Of a DNA stretch of 64,000 bases, positions 33,172 through 45,767 are shown one piece after another. The notes below the pieces were generated by a model. It saw only the letters and a program-made list of their open reading frames with translations. It was not told where the DNA came from and searched no databases. Source of the DNA: Archegozetes longisetosus. Its lineage: Eukaryota > Arthropoda > Arachnida > Sarcoptiformes > Trhypochthoniidae. How positions within the stretch are numbered: position 1 is the first letter of the stretch; every line of letters begins with the position of its first letter. The DNA lies in NCBI GenBank assembly GCA_018873245.2, contig JAEMBT020000009.1:1674001-1738000 (forward strand). The letters run 5' to 3'. Position numbers and translations under genes: made by a program.

Positions 33172-36100
33172 TATTTAATGCCAATGAGCGACAATTTAGC
33201 TAAATTGCTTTTACTTGCTTTAGAAGCTAAAATTGTCTAAAACAGGTTAACTTACATATAGATTTTATCCATTAACAACAAGCTATACAAGGACTTCTAG
33301 GCAATAAATCCAATTTTATAAAAAGCACAAATCATGTTATTTCATTGCTTGTGCAAAAGTTTACAAAAATTTCCATCATCAATCAATTTTGAGGTCATTT
33401 GAATCAATAAATAATTGCTGTTAATTTGAAAATAAAATATTAATTTGTTCAACTAAAACCACAACCACTTTATATTTATGAAAATATTAATAATTATTTA
33501 TTTACATTTGCTTAAATTTATTTTGATTAATTTAATTTGTTTAATTAAAATGATTTATTGCAGCATTATTGCAGCTAATAACATGATCTATTAGCTCAGG
33601 GCAACTCTGATGGATATATAATAGATAGATGTACTTACAGGTAGAAAAGGTAAACGGTTTACCATTTTTATAGAGATTCATAGAGTTTGACTCCCCTTGT
33701 TTTAGGTTAGTATCTGTTCTTTTCTTTACATTTACCATTACTCATTAGTGTAATAAAAATAGGCTCTAGTGTAAATGTCCGTATTGTTGCGAATCATTCT
33801 TATCATTAATACGTGATAAGCCTAAGTTTAAACCAGGTCTGCTTTTGTTTGTATGGCCAAACTTAGTCCAGGTGTCAATGAGATCTGCAACAGTACGCAA
33901 GTCTTTCCAAACTGAAGACAAACATTCTTATTAGGTTTTGCATTCCAGAGTCATACCTGCACTACTATCAGATTTTTAATCAAGCCATAAGATCTCATTT
34001 ACGGGACTGCTATCAGTAAACTTCTCACCACCGAATAATTCTGTAAAATATGTTGATGAATAGACCTTTCAGAAAAAATCAACTTCAGAAATATGAACTC
34101 AGAATTTTCTGATTTTCTCATGAGGGTCCTTAGATAAATCTTCACAATGAGGCATTATATGAATCATAATGAGACATTGAGAAATGGTCTTTCTCACACA
34201 ACAGAAAAATTCTCAAAGCAAAAAATTTCCAATATATGTAGAAAGAAAACAGTTGAATATTTATTTCATTTGAATGACTTCACGTTCGTATGCATGATCG
34301 TTATTTAGAAAATTTAGTCAAGTTTTTCAAGAAAACTAACGATTCAAAAATTTATTTAAACATGATGCCATTAATACTAGACTTTTTAAAGATGAACGAC
34401 ATGTAAATTCACTACAACTTTCAACATATCAAAAAGAATTCTTGGCATACGATGGGCACTACCTTAAAATGTGAAATAATGAAACTTACTGCATAGAATA
34501 TTTAAAAAATTTTTCCTCAATAGATTTTTATTGAAAGTTTTGAAGACATAATCTTTAAAGCTATCATTTGTTGCGCATTATGACAAAGTTATATAAAAGC
34601 AATAGTTACATTAAGAATTGGGAAAAGTTGGGAAACTAAATTTTAAATTTAGAGTCTGCAGGTAGATCGATTGAAATCTGAAGATCCCAATCAATTCTAA
34701 TCGAGTTAAAAAGCTGGGATCACAACAAATCAATAGTTCTAATAATCTTCTAAAAACCATTAAACGTTAAGTCAAAGTGTTTAAGAATTGTACTTAAGCT
34801 TTATCTTAGAGAGTTCTGAGAAGGTGTAACCCTCAATTTATCAAAGAAAAATGTGTATGATTTCAATAAAACATTTTTAAAAGTATGTTTTGAGGCGGAA
34901 TACTTCAAGTTTTAGCAAAATTGATAATTCAGTAACAATTTTTATCCCATGACTATAGGTACTGCCAATGCTAATTTGTTGACGCTTCTTCGATTTTATC
35001 TTGTAGTACTAACAATTGCATTGAATCCAAAATGAGATTGGGTTATTTACCCAAATTATTCAATGAAACAAAATCACAGATCACATAAATGCAAGAGATC
35101 TACAAACCAAATTAATATGAATTTTTTCGAGCACTTCATTAGACACTGCTTTAAAAGAAAAGTTTATTGATAATAGATTATTACTTTGCGTTGATTTTGT
35201 TATCAAACTTATTTTCTGAATGATAATAGTTTATTTTAACTTAATTTTCAAACTTTCCTACAAAACCGGTATATTTTTAATATTTATATAAATTATTTGA
35301 TCTGACATTTTTAAAATCAAGGCTACTCGAGAATATTGAGTTGTGATCTATGTTATTCTGGATTTTTTCTGAATACTAAACTATAAAATTGTATTAAAAC
35401 TTTAATCAGCCATTGCGCATGTTCCACATCTTGCACCACTTTGAAACTTTTCCAAAATCATCCTCTAATTTTTGTTGATTTTTGAATCAAAACTCGAAAA
35501 GTTTGCAGTGGATGTTTTTATGAAGTCAATTTTTGCCCATAGTCGTGACGTTAGAAAATGAGAAAGAACTCTTTTTTCTCCAAAACCGCAATTAACTAAG
35601 ATCTAATAACTCAGTCAAAGATGTATCACCAAATATGCAACCAAACTGTAGGGATCCTTACCCGTTTTAATTCACGCACAATAGCTTAATGTGGGACCTT
35701 TTACAAACACAATATACCTATCTATTTCTAAACTAGAGTATTTTTAAGCTTTATTTGTATTTTAACTTCATTATCACGAAAGTGAATAATAAACAGTTTT
35801 ACAGAATATTTATTCAGTTCACAGTTTATTTTTTCTCAGTATGACACAGTTTTCTTGTATTAATACTGCATGATATTTCGATTCCTTTTAAGAATATTAA
35901 TATTTTTCTGTATCTCTGTCTATAATAAAAAATTATTAGCACATAATATGATTATATTATGATCTTATTCTCACACTAAAGTTGCATAAGCCTAGAGTCA
36001 ATAATTTTTGCACTATGTTAATGAAGATCTAAAAAAAATTTTTTCAGTAAAAATCGAATGATCGAAAGACAACTCAATTGTATTACAAAGTATTGATTTT

Positions 36101-36746
36101 TCGTTTACATTACTATAATGAAAGACAAACTTATGGGAGAGCAGATAAAGGAATTCGAGGCCTAATATTAAAATAAAACAAAAAATTAAATAAATTTCAC
36201 GACATTTTTTTATATTTATGTAGTATAGATTTGAGAAAATTTTTAGAGCTACTACGTTAGTATTAATATGAGAGAGAGAGAGAGAGAGATGGCGTACATT
36301 TAATTAAAAACGGTAGTTTACATTTTTTTAACATTGAACAAATTGGTATTTTACTTCAATAAAATCGGCTATTGAAAAGAATGGGAGTCATATTGAGCAC
36401 ATTATTCGTAGGTAGAATGAATCTACTATTATTTATTTTTGTAAAACTGCGGTAGTCGAAATTTTAACCAATAGAGTTATTGAAATACAAAATAAAATTT
36501 TGGAGTTCTTTACCAACGCATTGTAGTTCAACTTTTCGTATCTCGAGAATCAAAACTTTATTAAATGAAGAATTTTGTTTGTCATATACCTAACGAATAT
36601 ATGTTCAATTTCTTATCTCGAATCTAGCGCTCAATTGAAAGTAATAAAGTTAACAATAAACTAGTATTGACATTAATTTAAATTTTAATCTGAATACTAT
36701 TTTATGCATGTATACAATACAATTTTAATAGATTAGACATCAAAAT
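33172..36746. other. Long intergenic stretch
   Basis: About 3.6 kb without a supportable gene. A 65-codon minus-strand frame at 33541-33738 (NGKPFTFSTCKY) is weak. A block at about 35960-35995 resembles 38620-38655 (both contain CTTATTCTCACA plus a TTGCATAAGC/TTCGCATAAGC block) and may be a low-copy repeat. Confidence 0.5.
36271..36289. repeat. (AG)n microsatellite
   Basis: An uninterrupted AG dinucleotide run of about nine units. Confidence 0.95.
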
Positions 36747-38260
36747 TTATTTTTTATTTTGCAACTTTTTAACAAAGAATTTGGTGGTTATCATAATGTA
36801 GTGATAAAGAGCAATAACAGACAGTCCTAACCACATTCCCGCTAAACCTCCAATTTGTGCGACATATGCAGTGAATGTAATTTCTGGCACGTGTTGTATT
36901 ATTGTATCGGGAAGTGTTCTGTGATATATTCGAACAATATTTTTCATCAGAATCTTTTCAGGATCGATCTTTTTAGTTTTGTTCGAATCAGAATTGTAAT
37001 AATTCAAACCAAAAGACAAATACTTATTTGACTCAAGTCTAAACTCAATAAACTGTTGCTCACAGTCGTTTAGACATTCATAATTACATTTCGGCTTGAC
37101 TTCTGAATAGAAGATCTTCAAACACTTTTCTAAGTCTGAAGAATTTGGACATAATTTATCATCAGAGTGAATAATTTTTTTTCGATATAATATTCCGATT
37201 CCGTGCAAACAATTTTCACACTTTAGTTTTAGACTTTTCGTTATACATCTTTGGATACAATCACAGTTTGATTGTGGTCTTCTATAATCTGAAACATCAT
37301 ATTCTCTACAATTAGTTTTATAAGGTGCTGAAAGTAGTTTTGTTACAATTTTTGAAAATGATATCTTATATTCAGATCCTGTGTCTAATCTCATAAAGTT
37401 GTCATCAGAGAAATGGGGAATAGAAACGGGAGAATGCAATGAAAAATAAATATCAGTACGCTCTGTACCGAAAATATATTCCCTTATCCAACTGTCATTC
37501 CTTTTGATGAGAAATTCCAAATAATTTAAATCCATTACAAATTCACTAGATTGTCGGTTAAGTTTACTGAAAAAAGTAAAGCATTTTTTAGGTAGTGTTG
37601 AATTGAATGTACTAATTGATTCAATCGGTGATTTGTCTTCTATTTCGGTATAAATGACCTCATTATTGTGATTTTTATTCGACCAAAAGCCTTAGCATTA
37701 ATTAAATGTATTTGATTGGAATCGAGAAGAAAGGGAATACTATAATTTTCAAGAATTTCATAAACACTTTTATCGAAAACCCTTTGGTCACAGCTTAAAG
37801 AAGAATTTCTGATTTGATCAGAAATAAGACTCATATTTTTCCTGAATTGTTCATAATTGAACCTCGTCGTAGTTGATTCGTTATAAATACGTCTATGGGA
37901 TCTCAAATACATTTCATACATTTCATTCAACGTTTCATATAAACTTAATAAATATGTACATAATTTATCAGCTTTCTCCAGAGATATTAATGTGGAATAA
38001 CACAAAGTGATTGCTGGCAAAGAGCTGAATTCAATTTTTTCAATCTTTGTATTGACTATTGTATTATAACTGAAGTAAACGTGAGTTAATGTTGAGAACT
38101 GATACATAAATCCAATAAATGATAAGAAAACTATAAAAGTTGTTAAAACAGTACTGATTTTCCGCTTTACCAATGAATTTGTATTCATATCGCTCGATCT
38201 TATTGGTAGTTGTAGTTTTGATATTTGATAAATGCCGTTGAAGATGTTTCGTTTATTCAT
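36747..38260 (-). CDS. DEG/ENaC-family sodium channel subunit
   Basis: An amiloride-sensitive-type channel subunit at the plasma membrane with two transmembrane segments. TM1 (TTFIVFLSFIGFMYQFS) is followed by the extracellular entry motif LPAITLCY. The conserved KCFTFFSKL block comes next, then a cysteine-rich domain (NCDCIQRCITKSLKLKC, CNYECLNDCEQQF). The pore region before and in TM2 reads GGLAGMWLGLSVIALYHYI, containing the G-x-S selectivity pattern. Two frames meet near 37685: the first ends shortly after INAKAFG, while the second is open from GFWSNK onward. Either one T is missing from a TTTT run or a 44-bp intron (gtcgaa to aaatag) is spliced; I favour the former. Total length is about 503 residues. 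A TATA box lies about 160 bp upstream. Confidence 0.82.
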
Positions 38261-38416
38261 TTTGAAAAATATACAGTTTTACGAACCTCTTCTGGTACTT
38301 TGCAAGTTTCTCTTAGCCACGAATTATACAATCTATTTCTATTACTATTCTAGTACTAAATTTCTATTTATTACTCTATTAAAATAGTTATATATTTTCA
38401 TTTAATCTCAGTTTCG

Positions 38417-38428
38417 TTTTTATATAAG
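38417..38428 (-). promoter_or_regulatory. TATA box of the DEG/ENaC gene
   Basis: On the minus strand CTTATATAAAAA lies about 160 bp before the ATG at 38260. The truncated paralogue has a matching TATATAAAAA at about 39250-39262. Confidence 0.45.
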
Positions 38429-38695
38429 TGATTTACCAAACGTTATGCAAAATAAAACACTTAGTATTTATTAATTTCAAAATTTCAATTTTTCAAATCG
38501 CCACTTAAAATAATTGCAGCACCGCTTATGCGTCAATCAATCATTCTTTCACAAATATTGATAATTTTCCTGTGTTTTCGCCTTTAATCTTAATATCTAA
38601 TACTTTAATAAATATTTTCTTATTCTCACATTAAATTCGCATAAGCGACGAATAGTTGCTAACGCTAAGTTAGTAAAATCTGAAATAATAATGTA

Positions 38696-38896
38696 CAGTC
38701 AAGCAAACAAAAAAGTAGAATAGTGAAACAAGGTTCTCACTGCAATATGAAAAGATTAGCATTAAGTTTAACCGTTAAAGACTGACTTATTATCATAAGA
38801 TAACTATGACTTGGTGTGAAGTTTGTTTCATACTAAGTTTGTCATACTGCAGTGAAAACTAAGTATTCACTATTCTATTTTTTGTTTACTTGACTG
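38696..38896. mobile_element. Tc1/mariner-type MITE
   Basis: A 201-bp near-palindrome starting CAGTCAAGCAAACAAAAAA and ending TTTTTTGTTTACTTGACTG, flanked by TA on both sides. Arms extend at least 35 bp (through TAGAATAGTGAA) and continue in degraded form. It has no coding capacity. It lies just 3' of the truncated DEG/ENaC fragment. Confidence 0.88.
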
Positions 38897-38924
38897 TACA
38901 ATGCTTGAATAGGAGAATAGGAGA

Positions 38925-39208
38925 CTAGGTCTTGAAGTCTTTTAAGCTTTTGTAGCTGAACTCAGAGCAGGCCGTGCATGTGATCGCTGGTAAGTCAACG
39001 AAATATTTTACATCGTTCTCAAAAGTAACAAAAGTATCGTGTTTAAGATATGTATGGACCGTGATAAGCGATTGATAGCAGAATCCAAATGAACTAATCA
39101 CTACAACAATACTTAAAATAGATTTTAAAGCCTTAAATTCTTTTTTGACTTGATAAGATTTTGTTTCAACATATTTACAACTATTTGATCGATTATACCG
39201 CACAAAAT
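38925..39208 (-). pseudogene. Truncated DEG/ENaC paralogue
   Basis: This is the N-terminal fragment of a second DEG/ENaC subunit: a cytoplasmic start (RYNRSNSCKYVETKSYQ), TM1 (ILSIVVVISSFGFCYQ), the HTYLKHDTFV segment and VDLPAITCTACSEFSYKSL, then a stop. No ATG precedes the frame. A good acceptor (ctcctttag) suggests that a tiny 5' exon has been lost or lies further upstream. The rest of the extracellular domain and TM2 are absent, and a MITE begins 29 bp beyond the stop. Either an early-truncated pseudogene or the first exon of a gene whose remainder has been deleted. Confidence 0.7.
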
Positions 39209-39214
39209 CTAAAG

Positions 39215-39960
39215 GAGTTTATCTATTCCTAAAAAATCTTGTGAGAGTGGATTTTTATATAGCGAAATAACAACTCTGACTTTAACAATTAACAATCTTT
39301 ATTAAAAATATAAATTGAATGATAATACATAAAGATTTAAATGTATCGCACAGAGTCTAAGATTTCTACTCTATTACTCTCTTTTATACTCTTCTGACTA
39401 ATTAATGAAAGGATGTTTAAGAATATTTTCGAGTTATAATTTTGAGAAAAGTTATTCCTAAAAAGGGATGTTCAAGCATTCCAGTATTAGATTCCCATAA
39501 CAATTAATTTCCTATTGTAATTAAATTAGAATAAGAATTTGCTTTTACAATTAGAGCGAACTAAACAAAACCTTTTATAATCATAACGAAATAAGAGTTA
39601 AACTTTCATTCTCATAACAAATAGAAAGTTTACAAAACAAATTAAAATACTTTTTGTTTTAATATAACAATCTAATAAAAATTATAGAAATTTAAAATGA
39701 CAGAAAGTGAAATATATAATTTTATTTAGCATATTTAGGTTAAATCTAAATGTCAAATAATCGAATAAGAAATATCGATAATTAAAAATGCTGAAAACTA
39801 AAAAGTTGATCCTCGCTCGTAGCTAATTATTTTGGTCATCTATTTTAATTTTATCATAGGACTGTAAATGTAATAAAAACCCTACAGCATCTAAAAATCT
39901 CAATTCAGACATTTGACCACTACTCAATAACTCAGTATAGTGCTTAATTTGCTCATTCAC
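39215..39960. other. Intergenic
   Basis: AT-rich sequence between the DEG/ENaC fragment and the MULE fossil. Nothing was recognised. Confidence 0.5.
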
Positions 39961-39961
39961 T

Positions 39962-41317
39962 TTAACATTTTTTATTTTTGCGTGGAGGTATTTTCCCGTT
40001 CTCTAATTGCAAGATTGTGATTTCATAGTCTGCTTGAAAATTCCTTATTCCATTGATGAGTTCAAAAATATTAGAATGTGCTTTACCAAATTCTCTATTA
40101 AGGGCATTGTGAAATCCTTCAAGATGATTAATTGTTCTGTATGCAAAATTTTTATAATGATTCCAAATTTCTCTACGAAAGCGAGCTGAGTTTGAAATCC
40201 AAGTATCAAAAGCATAATTAAGGAATGGATGGATTTCTGGAATATTTTGAGGTGCTTCACTTCTAATCGACATCCAAGTATTAAAAAAATTTTAGGGTGT
40301 ATTTAAAGGGTAAAAAGTGAGTGCAGCAACTCTCTTTACGACATTCTTTACGGACTTATTTTCTTTGTTGAGAGTTACTAAACCTTTGCTCTGTACTCTT
40401 CTTCATATAGCTTACGAATAGTGGAACAAACAGCCACAAATGTTTGCATTTGGGAATGTTGTTTTAATTGCTTCAATTACCGCTACTTCAAAATCTATTT
40501 GAAAATCTCTTGGATTAAAATTCAAATGTTCGTCAATTGCAGCTCTTTGTATCAATTTAAACATTCGAATATAAATATCTTTTGACTGATGGCAAAAATA
40601 GATATATCAGCAGGATCATCTGTTCTTTCTCATTAATTTTGTAAACACCATTAAGTGTGTAAACTTGCATCAATAACTTAGGTGATGAAAAAAATGTGCC
40701 ATCCATAAAAATGCAATTAACATTGCATAGAATTGTCAATAATCTCTTCCTAAATTTTAAAATCCTAAAACTTTGTTTTCATCTCCATCGTTAATTAATA
40801 GAAGCTGTTCACCACTTTTTGCTTTACTCCATTCTAAATCTAAAACGATTTCTGATCTACTTTTTGGTAATTTTGGCAAGTGACCTCTCCTCTCTCTATG
40901 AGCAAACGACCTTAAATTATCATAAGTCATCAATGATGATTCTATTTGTTCTTCAGTGTAATATGGCTTTAATTCTTCCACTCTAACTCGTATTACTTCA
41001 TTGTAAACACGCTTAACTGGTCTTTGAGGGTCTTCAGATAATGCTCTTTTAAGTTGAGTTTTAGTTTCTATTTTCAACAGTTCACTTTCAGGTGGTTCAT
41101 GATTGTGTTCATTGTTTGCATTTGATAAATCCTCGAATGTTAATTTAATTGTAGCAGGACAAGTAGAGTTTTTATAGCGCCAATAACTCTCATTCCCAAC
41201 AATTCTGTTGATTTTGAACAAATACCCATAATTAACTAAAACCCGTTGCCTTTTAGTAATTTTTAAAATTTTAATTTCAATCATTGTAAACAAAAAACAC
41301 GCCTTTTCGTGCTGCAT
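39962..41317 (-). pseudogene. FLYWCH/MULE transposase fossil
   Basis: The minus strand carries a Mutator-like transposase in three or more frames. 41317-40757 encodes a FLYWCH-like zinc-binding region (ESYWRYKNSTCPATIKL then NNEHNHEP) and a helical linker ending LINDGDENKVLGF. 40739-40557 carries the MULE core start (FMDGTFFSSPKLLMQVYTL). 40560-40440 gives NFNPRDFQIDFEVAVIEAI with PNANICGCLFHYS, the second catalytic region. 40273-39962 holds the conserved C-terminal RTINHLEGFHNALNREFGK. Frameshifts separate the blocks, so no full transposase can be made. These families occur in many arthropod genomes. No matching long TIRs were identified around this copy. Confidence 0.85.
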
Positions 41318-41732
41318 AAAATTTAATAAACAATAGTTCTGAACAGTAATAAGTGAAATTTCAATACTTAAAGTTCAAACTTTCGTTTAAAAGTTTAGTT
41401 TAGTTTTACTTTAATTTTTGAACTTTATTTTCGAGCTTTTTACATTAGGTTTTTAAAATTATATTTAAATGATTATACAAATTTTGATGTAGATTTATTG
41501 TAAATCTTATTTTAGGTGCTAGACTTTTAGCATTAGATTTTTTGGGAATATACTTTTTGAATTAGATAAAATGAGGCATCACCATTTGATCGACAGTCGT
41601 ATCTCTGAATAGAGATAGAGAATAGAGAATAGAGACATCCCTAATTGTTATTGTTGACTATTGAAAAGTTTGATATAAAAAATTTGTGTTGGTTGCCATC
41701 TGAAACTCTTACTAGTATGCTACTAACTAGGA

Positions 41733-42410
41733 GGATCTCAACTGTCTGTCACCGATTTCGACCAAAATTTGATAGCTTATTAACTTTGGCTCACTTATGA
41801 AAATGTGGGTAACTTTTCCCCAACCGCTCAGGATGAGAAAATATCAATATTCCAGACATCTTAATATACGCGCTAAGTCCATTGTAATATTTATGTAATA
41901 TTGAACCAATTTTCCAATTGCTTAAAACTATAAAATATTAATCTTAAAATTTCAAAATATTTATCAAAATTAGAATGATAATACAAACTTTCCATAGATT
42001 TAATTCCATAGGTTTAAACATTGGATGATAATGGAATTGTGTTCCATATTATTATGAAACCCTGTAGTAAATTTGAGAAATTTCTGAAATCCCATAGCTC
42101 TAGAAATTTCTAGGAAATTCTAAATTTTCACGGAATGATCTAGAACATTTTCTAAAGTTTTATATTTTTCAGCAAATTCCGAAAACTTCTATAGCTTTTC
42201 ATGCCAATCAATTAAAAATAGTGGGCATTAGTTAAGTTTCATACTAAATAAGTATTGTGCAAATAATTCTTGTATGTTGAATATTAGTGCTTTAAATATC
42301 AACGTTTTCCCATCTTGTGCAATTGGGAAAAAGTTACAGAATTTTATAATAAGTGACCTAAAATCGACAATCAAAATTTGGTCGAAATCAGTGACAGACA
42401 GTTGAGACCC
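41733..42410. mobile_element. Non-autonomous TIR element
   Basis: Inverted ends match over about 50 bp (GGATCTCAACTGTCTGTCAC on the left, GTGACAGACAGTTGAGACCC on the right) with related sequence further in (TTTCGACCAAAATTTGAT). The unit is 678 bp, has no coding capacity and shows no clear target duplication. It could belong to the MULE group given the fossil next door, but nothing proves that. Confidence 0.72.
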
Positions 42411-43488
42411 TTCCTTGAAGATAGTGTTTAATTCTATAGAATTTAATCGTTAGTGATTTATTTAAAAAATAACAATATTCAAAATTCAAAGAAAAATTCA
42501 TTTACTAAAGGGATTCATGTTATCTTCAACAAAGAATTAGAAAAATATGGTCCACGCAATATGGATATGGTTATATATGTACTGATTTTTATCTGAATAG
42601 TGAGAACAGCATTAATAAGTTCAAAATTTTGTGCTGTTTTTATGAATGCAGATGAAAGTTATTCACTTAATCCAACAAAATCACCAATTATTTCAACCTA
42701 TTGTTGAAGATTTGAGTTGTTTTTATGTAGTAGTTAGGATGCAAAATTTTATATCACTAGATCTTTAAATAATTATTTAAACACCACAAAGAACGCTGAA
42801 AACAAGCCTATGGGATTCTGGCTATCCATACACCCGTGATCTCATGATATATTTTAGTAGAGGTCTTCATCCTGATCAAAATTGTCAATGAGCCCACCTC
42901 TGTATAACTTATAGTTTATCCGCTAGATGTCCTTAAAGTAGACGTTTAAAATGAATCTTCGATTTTCTCTAAGGATATTATATATATCGAAAAACGGGTT
43001 TCATAATTGTAATCAGCGTTAAATTCTATATCGAAATCATATCATATAATAAAAAATCTTAGTGAAAAAATTCGACATAAAATATTTAAAGTCGAATATC
43101 TCGAAAAGTATTCGATATAAAAAAATTTGGATTTCATATTCGGAATCAGCGTTAAAAAATATTGAGGTGTTGAGTGGGGGCGGAGGGTGGGGTCCCCACC
43201 TATGCATTAATGTATCAATAATAACAAATAATTACATCTTATATTATATAATTGATAGCCAGGGTTTGTCAAACTTCTTTATTCGAAGATTTTCATTTGC
43301 TTAACTAATCGAAACTCAATAAATGAGAGGATCAAGAAATAATAAAAAGACAATTCAATCTTGAAATTCAATATTTCTCTGTATTTTAAAAAGATTAAAA
43401 TACAAGTCTAACACTTAACAATAGGTTTACTATCAATAAATCAAGCTAATTCGATAATTTACTTTTATTCTGTAAATAGCTTTCATAC
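42411..43488. other. Intergenic with a GC-rich palindrome
   Basis: No gene. A 16-bp palindrome (GGGTGGGGTCCCCACC, 43185-43200) stands out in AT-rich DNA. An AATCAGCGTTAAA block is repeated at about 43012 and 43143. This may be the edge of an unidentified transposon. Confidence 0.4.
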
Positions 43489-45767
43489 TTAAAGTAAAAT
43501 GGCTTTATCAACAAATTCAACCTTATCTGAAGCTGAATGCAATTCAAATACAAAGATATCATTCTTTCCAGTCTTCAAAAGCGGCGCTGGAATATAGAGT
43601 GTCTTCTGGGGTCCAATATTCCAATATCTGCCAATATTAAAACCATTCACAAACACAACTCCTTTAACCCAATTCTCTAACTTCAAAAAGGTATCATTCG
43701 GTTTGCCGCTTATATCAAGTTCTGCACTAAAAACTGCCGGACTTCTAGTGTTATTAAATTTGCTCCATATATCATTTTTGAGCTCTTCAATGAATTTCTG
43801 TTTGAATTCAAGAGGATAAATATCCCATTTATTGACCAAAACCTCATCGATATAAACACTACTATTGATTCCCTTACGAGCAGTTTGCATTTCTGATCCA
43901 AAATTATACCTGCCCGTATTCTCGACAACAATATCTAAATTATGCGAACTTTCCCGACTATTTGAAAAATTTTCTGCAGAAATATTGACCACAATCTCTT
44001 TGGTACTACTTTCAAGAACTGCTATCTCTTTACTATCGATTAATACTATTGTTCGATCAGATACTCCTTCTATGAAAGTTAAGGATATTTTGGAAATTAG
44101 TTGCGTAGATAAAAGCTTAGATATACTTTACTCGAAATTTTCAATTGTTTGGCTTCAGGTATTTGAGTACGATATAGAACAAAACCGAAATTCTGTCCAT
44201 AATTAGGTCCAATATTGAGCAACTCCATATAAACAGGGTTTTCAGATTTAAGCGCTTTTATTTGACTCAATACTTGAGTATATGGTATGTACTTTGTAAC
44301 ATTAATGACTCCATAACTATCAGCCAGTATTTCCTTAGGAGGCGATGGGATCTTGATTTTAGGCAAATTTCTTTCTTTTACAAACTTTTCATTTAGTTCT
44401 TTGACTTTCCAGTATTTTTCAGTATAATTTCCTGAAATTGTATCATAATTCAACCATAACCCGAAAAGGTTTTCATAATCTTTACAAACCTGACTCTGAA
44501 AGCGGTCCGTCGTAGTCATAGCTAGTTATAGTTGAGGCAGAATGTTGTGAACTTTGAACTCCATTGGCACCATTCATAAAACCAAAATTAGTTCCGCCAA
44601 TAAACATATAAACATTGAGTGAAGCGTTCGCTTTGAAAATTATATCTTCATATTGTTGACCAAAATGTGTGACACTATTTCGCTGATGTTTAGCTCCCCA
44701 TTGGTCGCCCCATCCCTTGGCTGACCAATATTCTGATACATACAAAGCTTTGTTTGGCTGGTTTTTACGCATTTCAGTCAATACTTTCAGGACGTCGTCA
44801 TTCATATTCATGGTCTCCAAAACATCTTAAATGGAATTTCGAATGAATATTTTAATAATTAACTTGTTTCTAGAAGAATAGCTTTTTGCAAATTTTAACA
44901 GTCAGTTAAGCTCTTTTTGCATATGATTTCTAGTTTTCAAAGAACTGCTTTTCTACCAAAATATAAAAAATTTCATACCTTTAAGTTCACGAATCGGATT
45001 CTTTTCAGCAGTATTTCCAGGGTCCGAGGTAAAAATAAGTCCTTCGTAACCATTTTTACGAACAGTATCTCTAAGAAAAGTCAAGTACTCTAAGTCTTGA
45101 GCATTTCTAACACCTCCGTATTCGTTCTCGATCTGCATCGCAATAATTGGTCCTCCATTTGAAGTGAACTGAAAATCTTTCGCAATATGCAATACTTTCT
45201 CAAAATATTTTTCTACTGCTTTCAGGTATGGACCATAATTAGATCTTAATTTCATATTAGGATCTCTCAAAAGCCATGAAGGAAGACCTCCTAAATCCCA
45301 TTCTGAGCATATATAAGGTCCTGGTCTGTAGACAGCGAACATATCTGCCTCTTTGATAGCATGCAAAAAATCAGTCAGGTTTAACATTCCCGATTCAAAG
45401 TCAAAATGTCCTGGGATTTCTTCGTGTAGATTCCATGGAGAATAAAATTGTACCTAAAATTTAACAATAATTTCAAATAAGTTTCTTTATTCAGGAATTT
45501 TAAGCTTGAAAAAAATGTCTTTACCGCATTAAGTCCGGCAGCTTTAAATTTCAGTAGCCTATCCCTCCAGTACTGACGTGGTACTCGAAAGTAATGTAGA
45601 GAACCGCTAATTATAGTTATATTTTTCTCATTTAGAGTGAAATGACTGTTGTCTGCTTTTAGACCAGATTTTATGCCACCACTTGTATAGTATTCATAAT
45701 TTGTAGTCTCGTCTGCACAAGAACTCACAATAAGACTTAGAGTTATAAATATTACAAGTCTACCCAT
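43489..45767 (-). CDS. GH35 beta-galactosidase
   Basis: A GLB1-like enzyme removing terminal beta-galactose, acting in the lysosome or secreted into the gut. Five exons (45525-45767, 44979-45453, 44490-44825, 44132-44431, 43489-44069) join in phase to 644 residues with no defects, close to the family norm. The signal peptide is [16 protein letters not shown]. The TIM barrel shows [30 protein letters not shown] and GGLPSWLL, the acid/base E in IENEYGG, the nucleophile E in LYVSEYW, and [12 protein letters not shown] with [11 protein letters not shown]-terminal beta-domains contain [20 protein letters not shown]. The ATG at 45767 is chosen because it opens directly on the signal peptide; the longer frame upstream starts at a TTG. 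It is transcribed divergently from chitinase 2. Confidence 0.93.

Noticed and set aside
33541..33738. 65-residue minus-strand ORF resembling a FLYWCH scrap
   Set aside because: The resemblance rests on a few residues and the cysteine/histidine pattern is incomplete.
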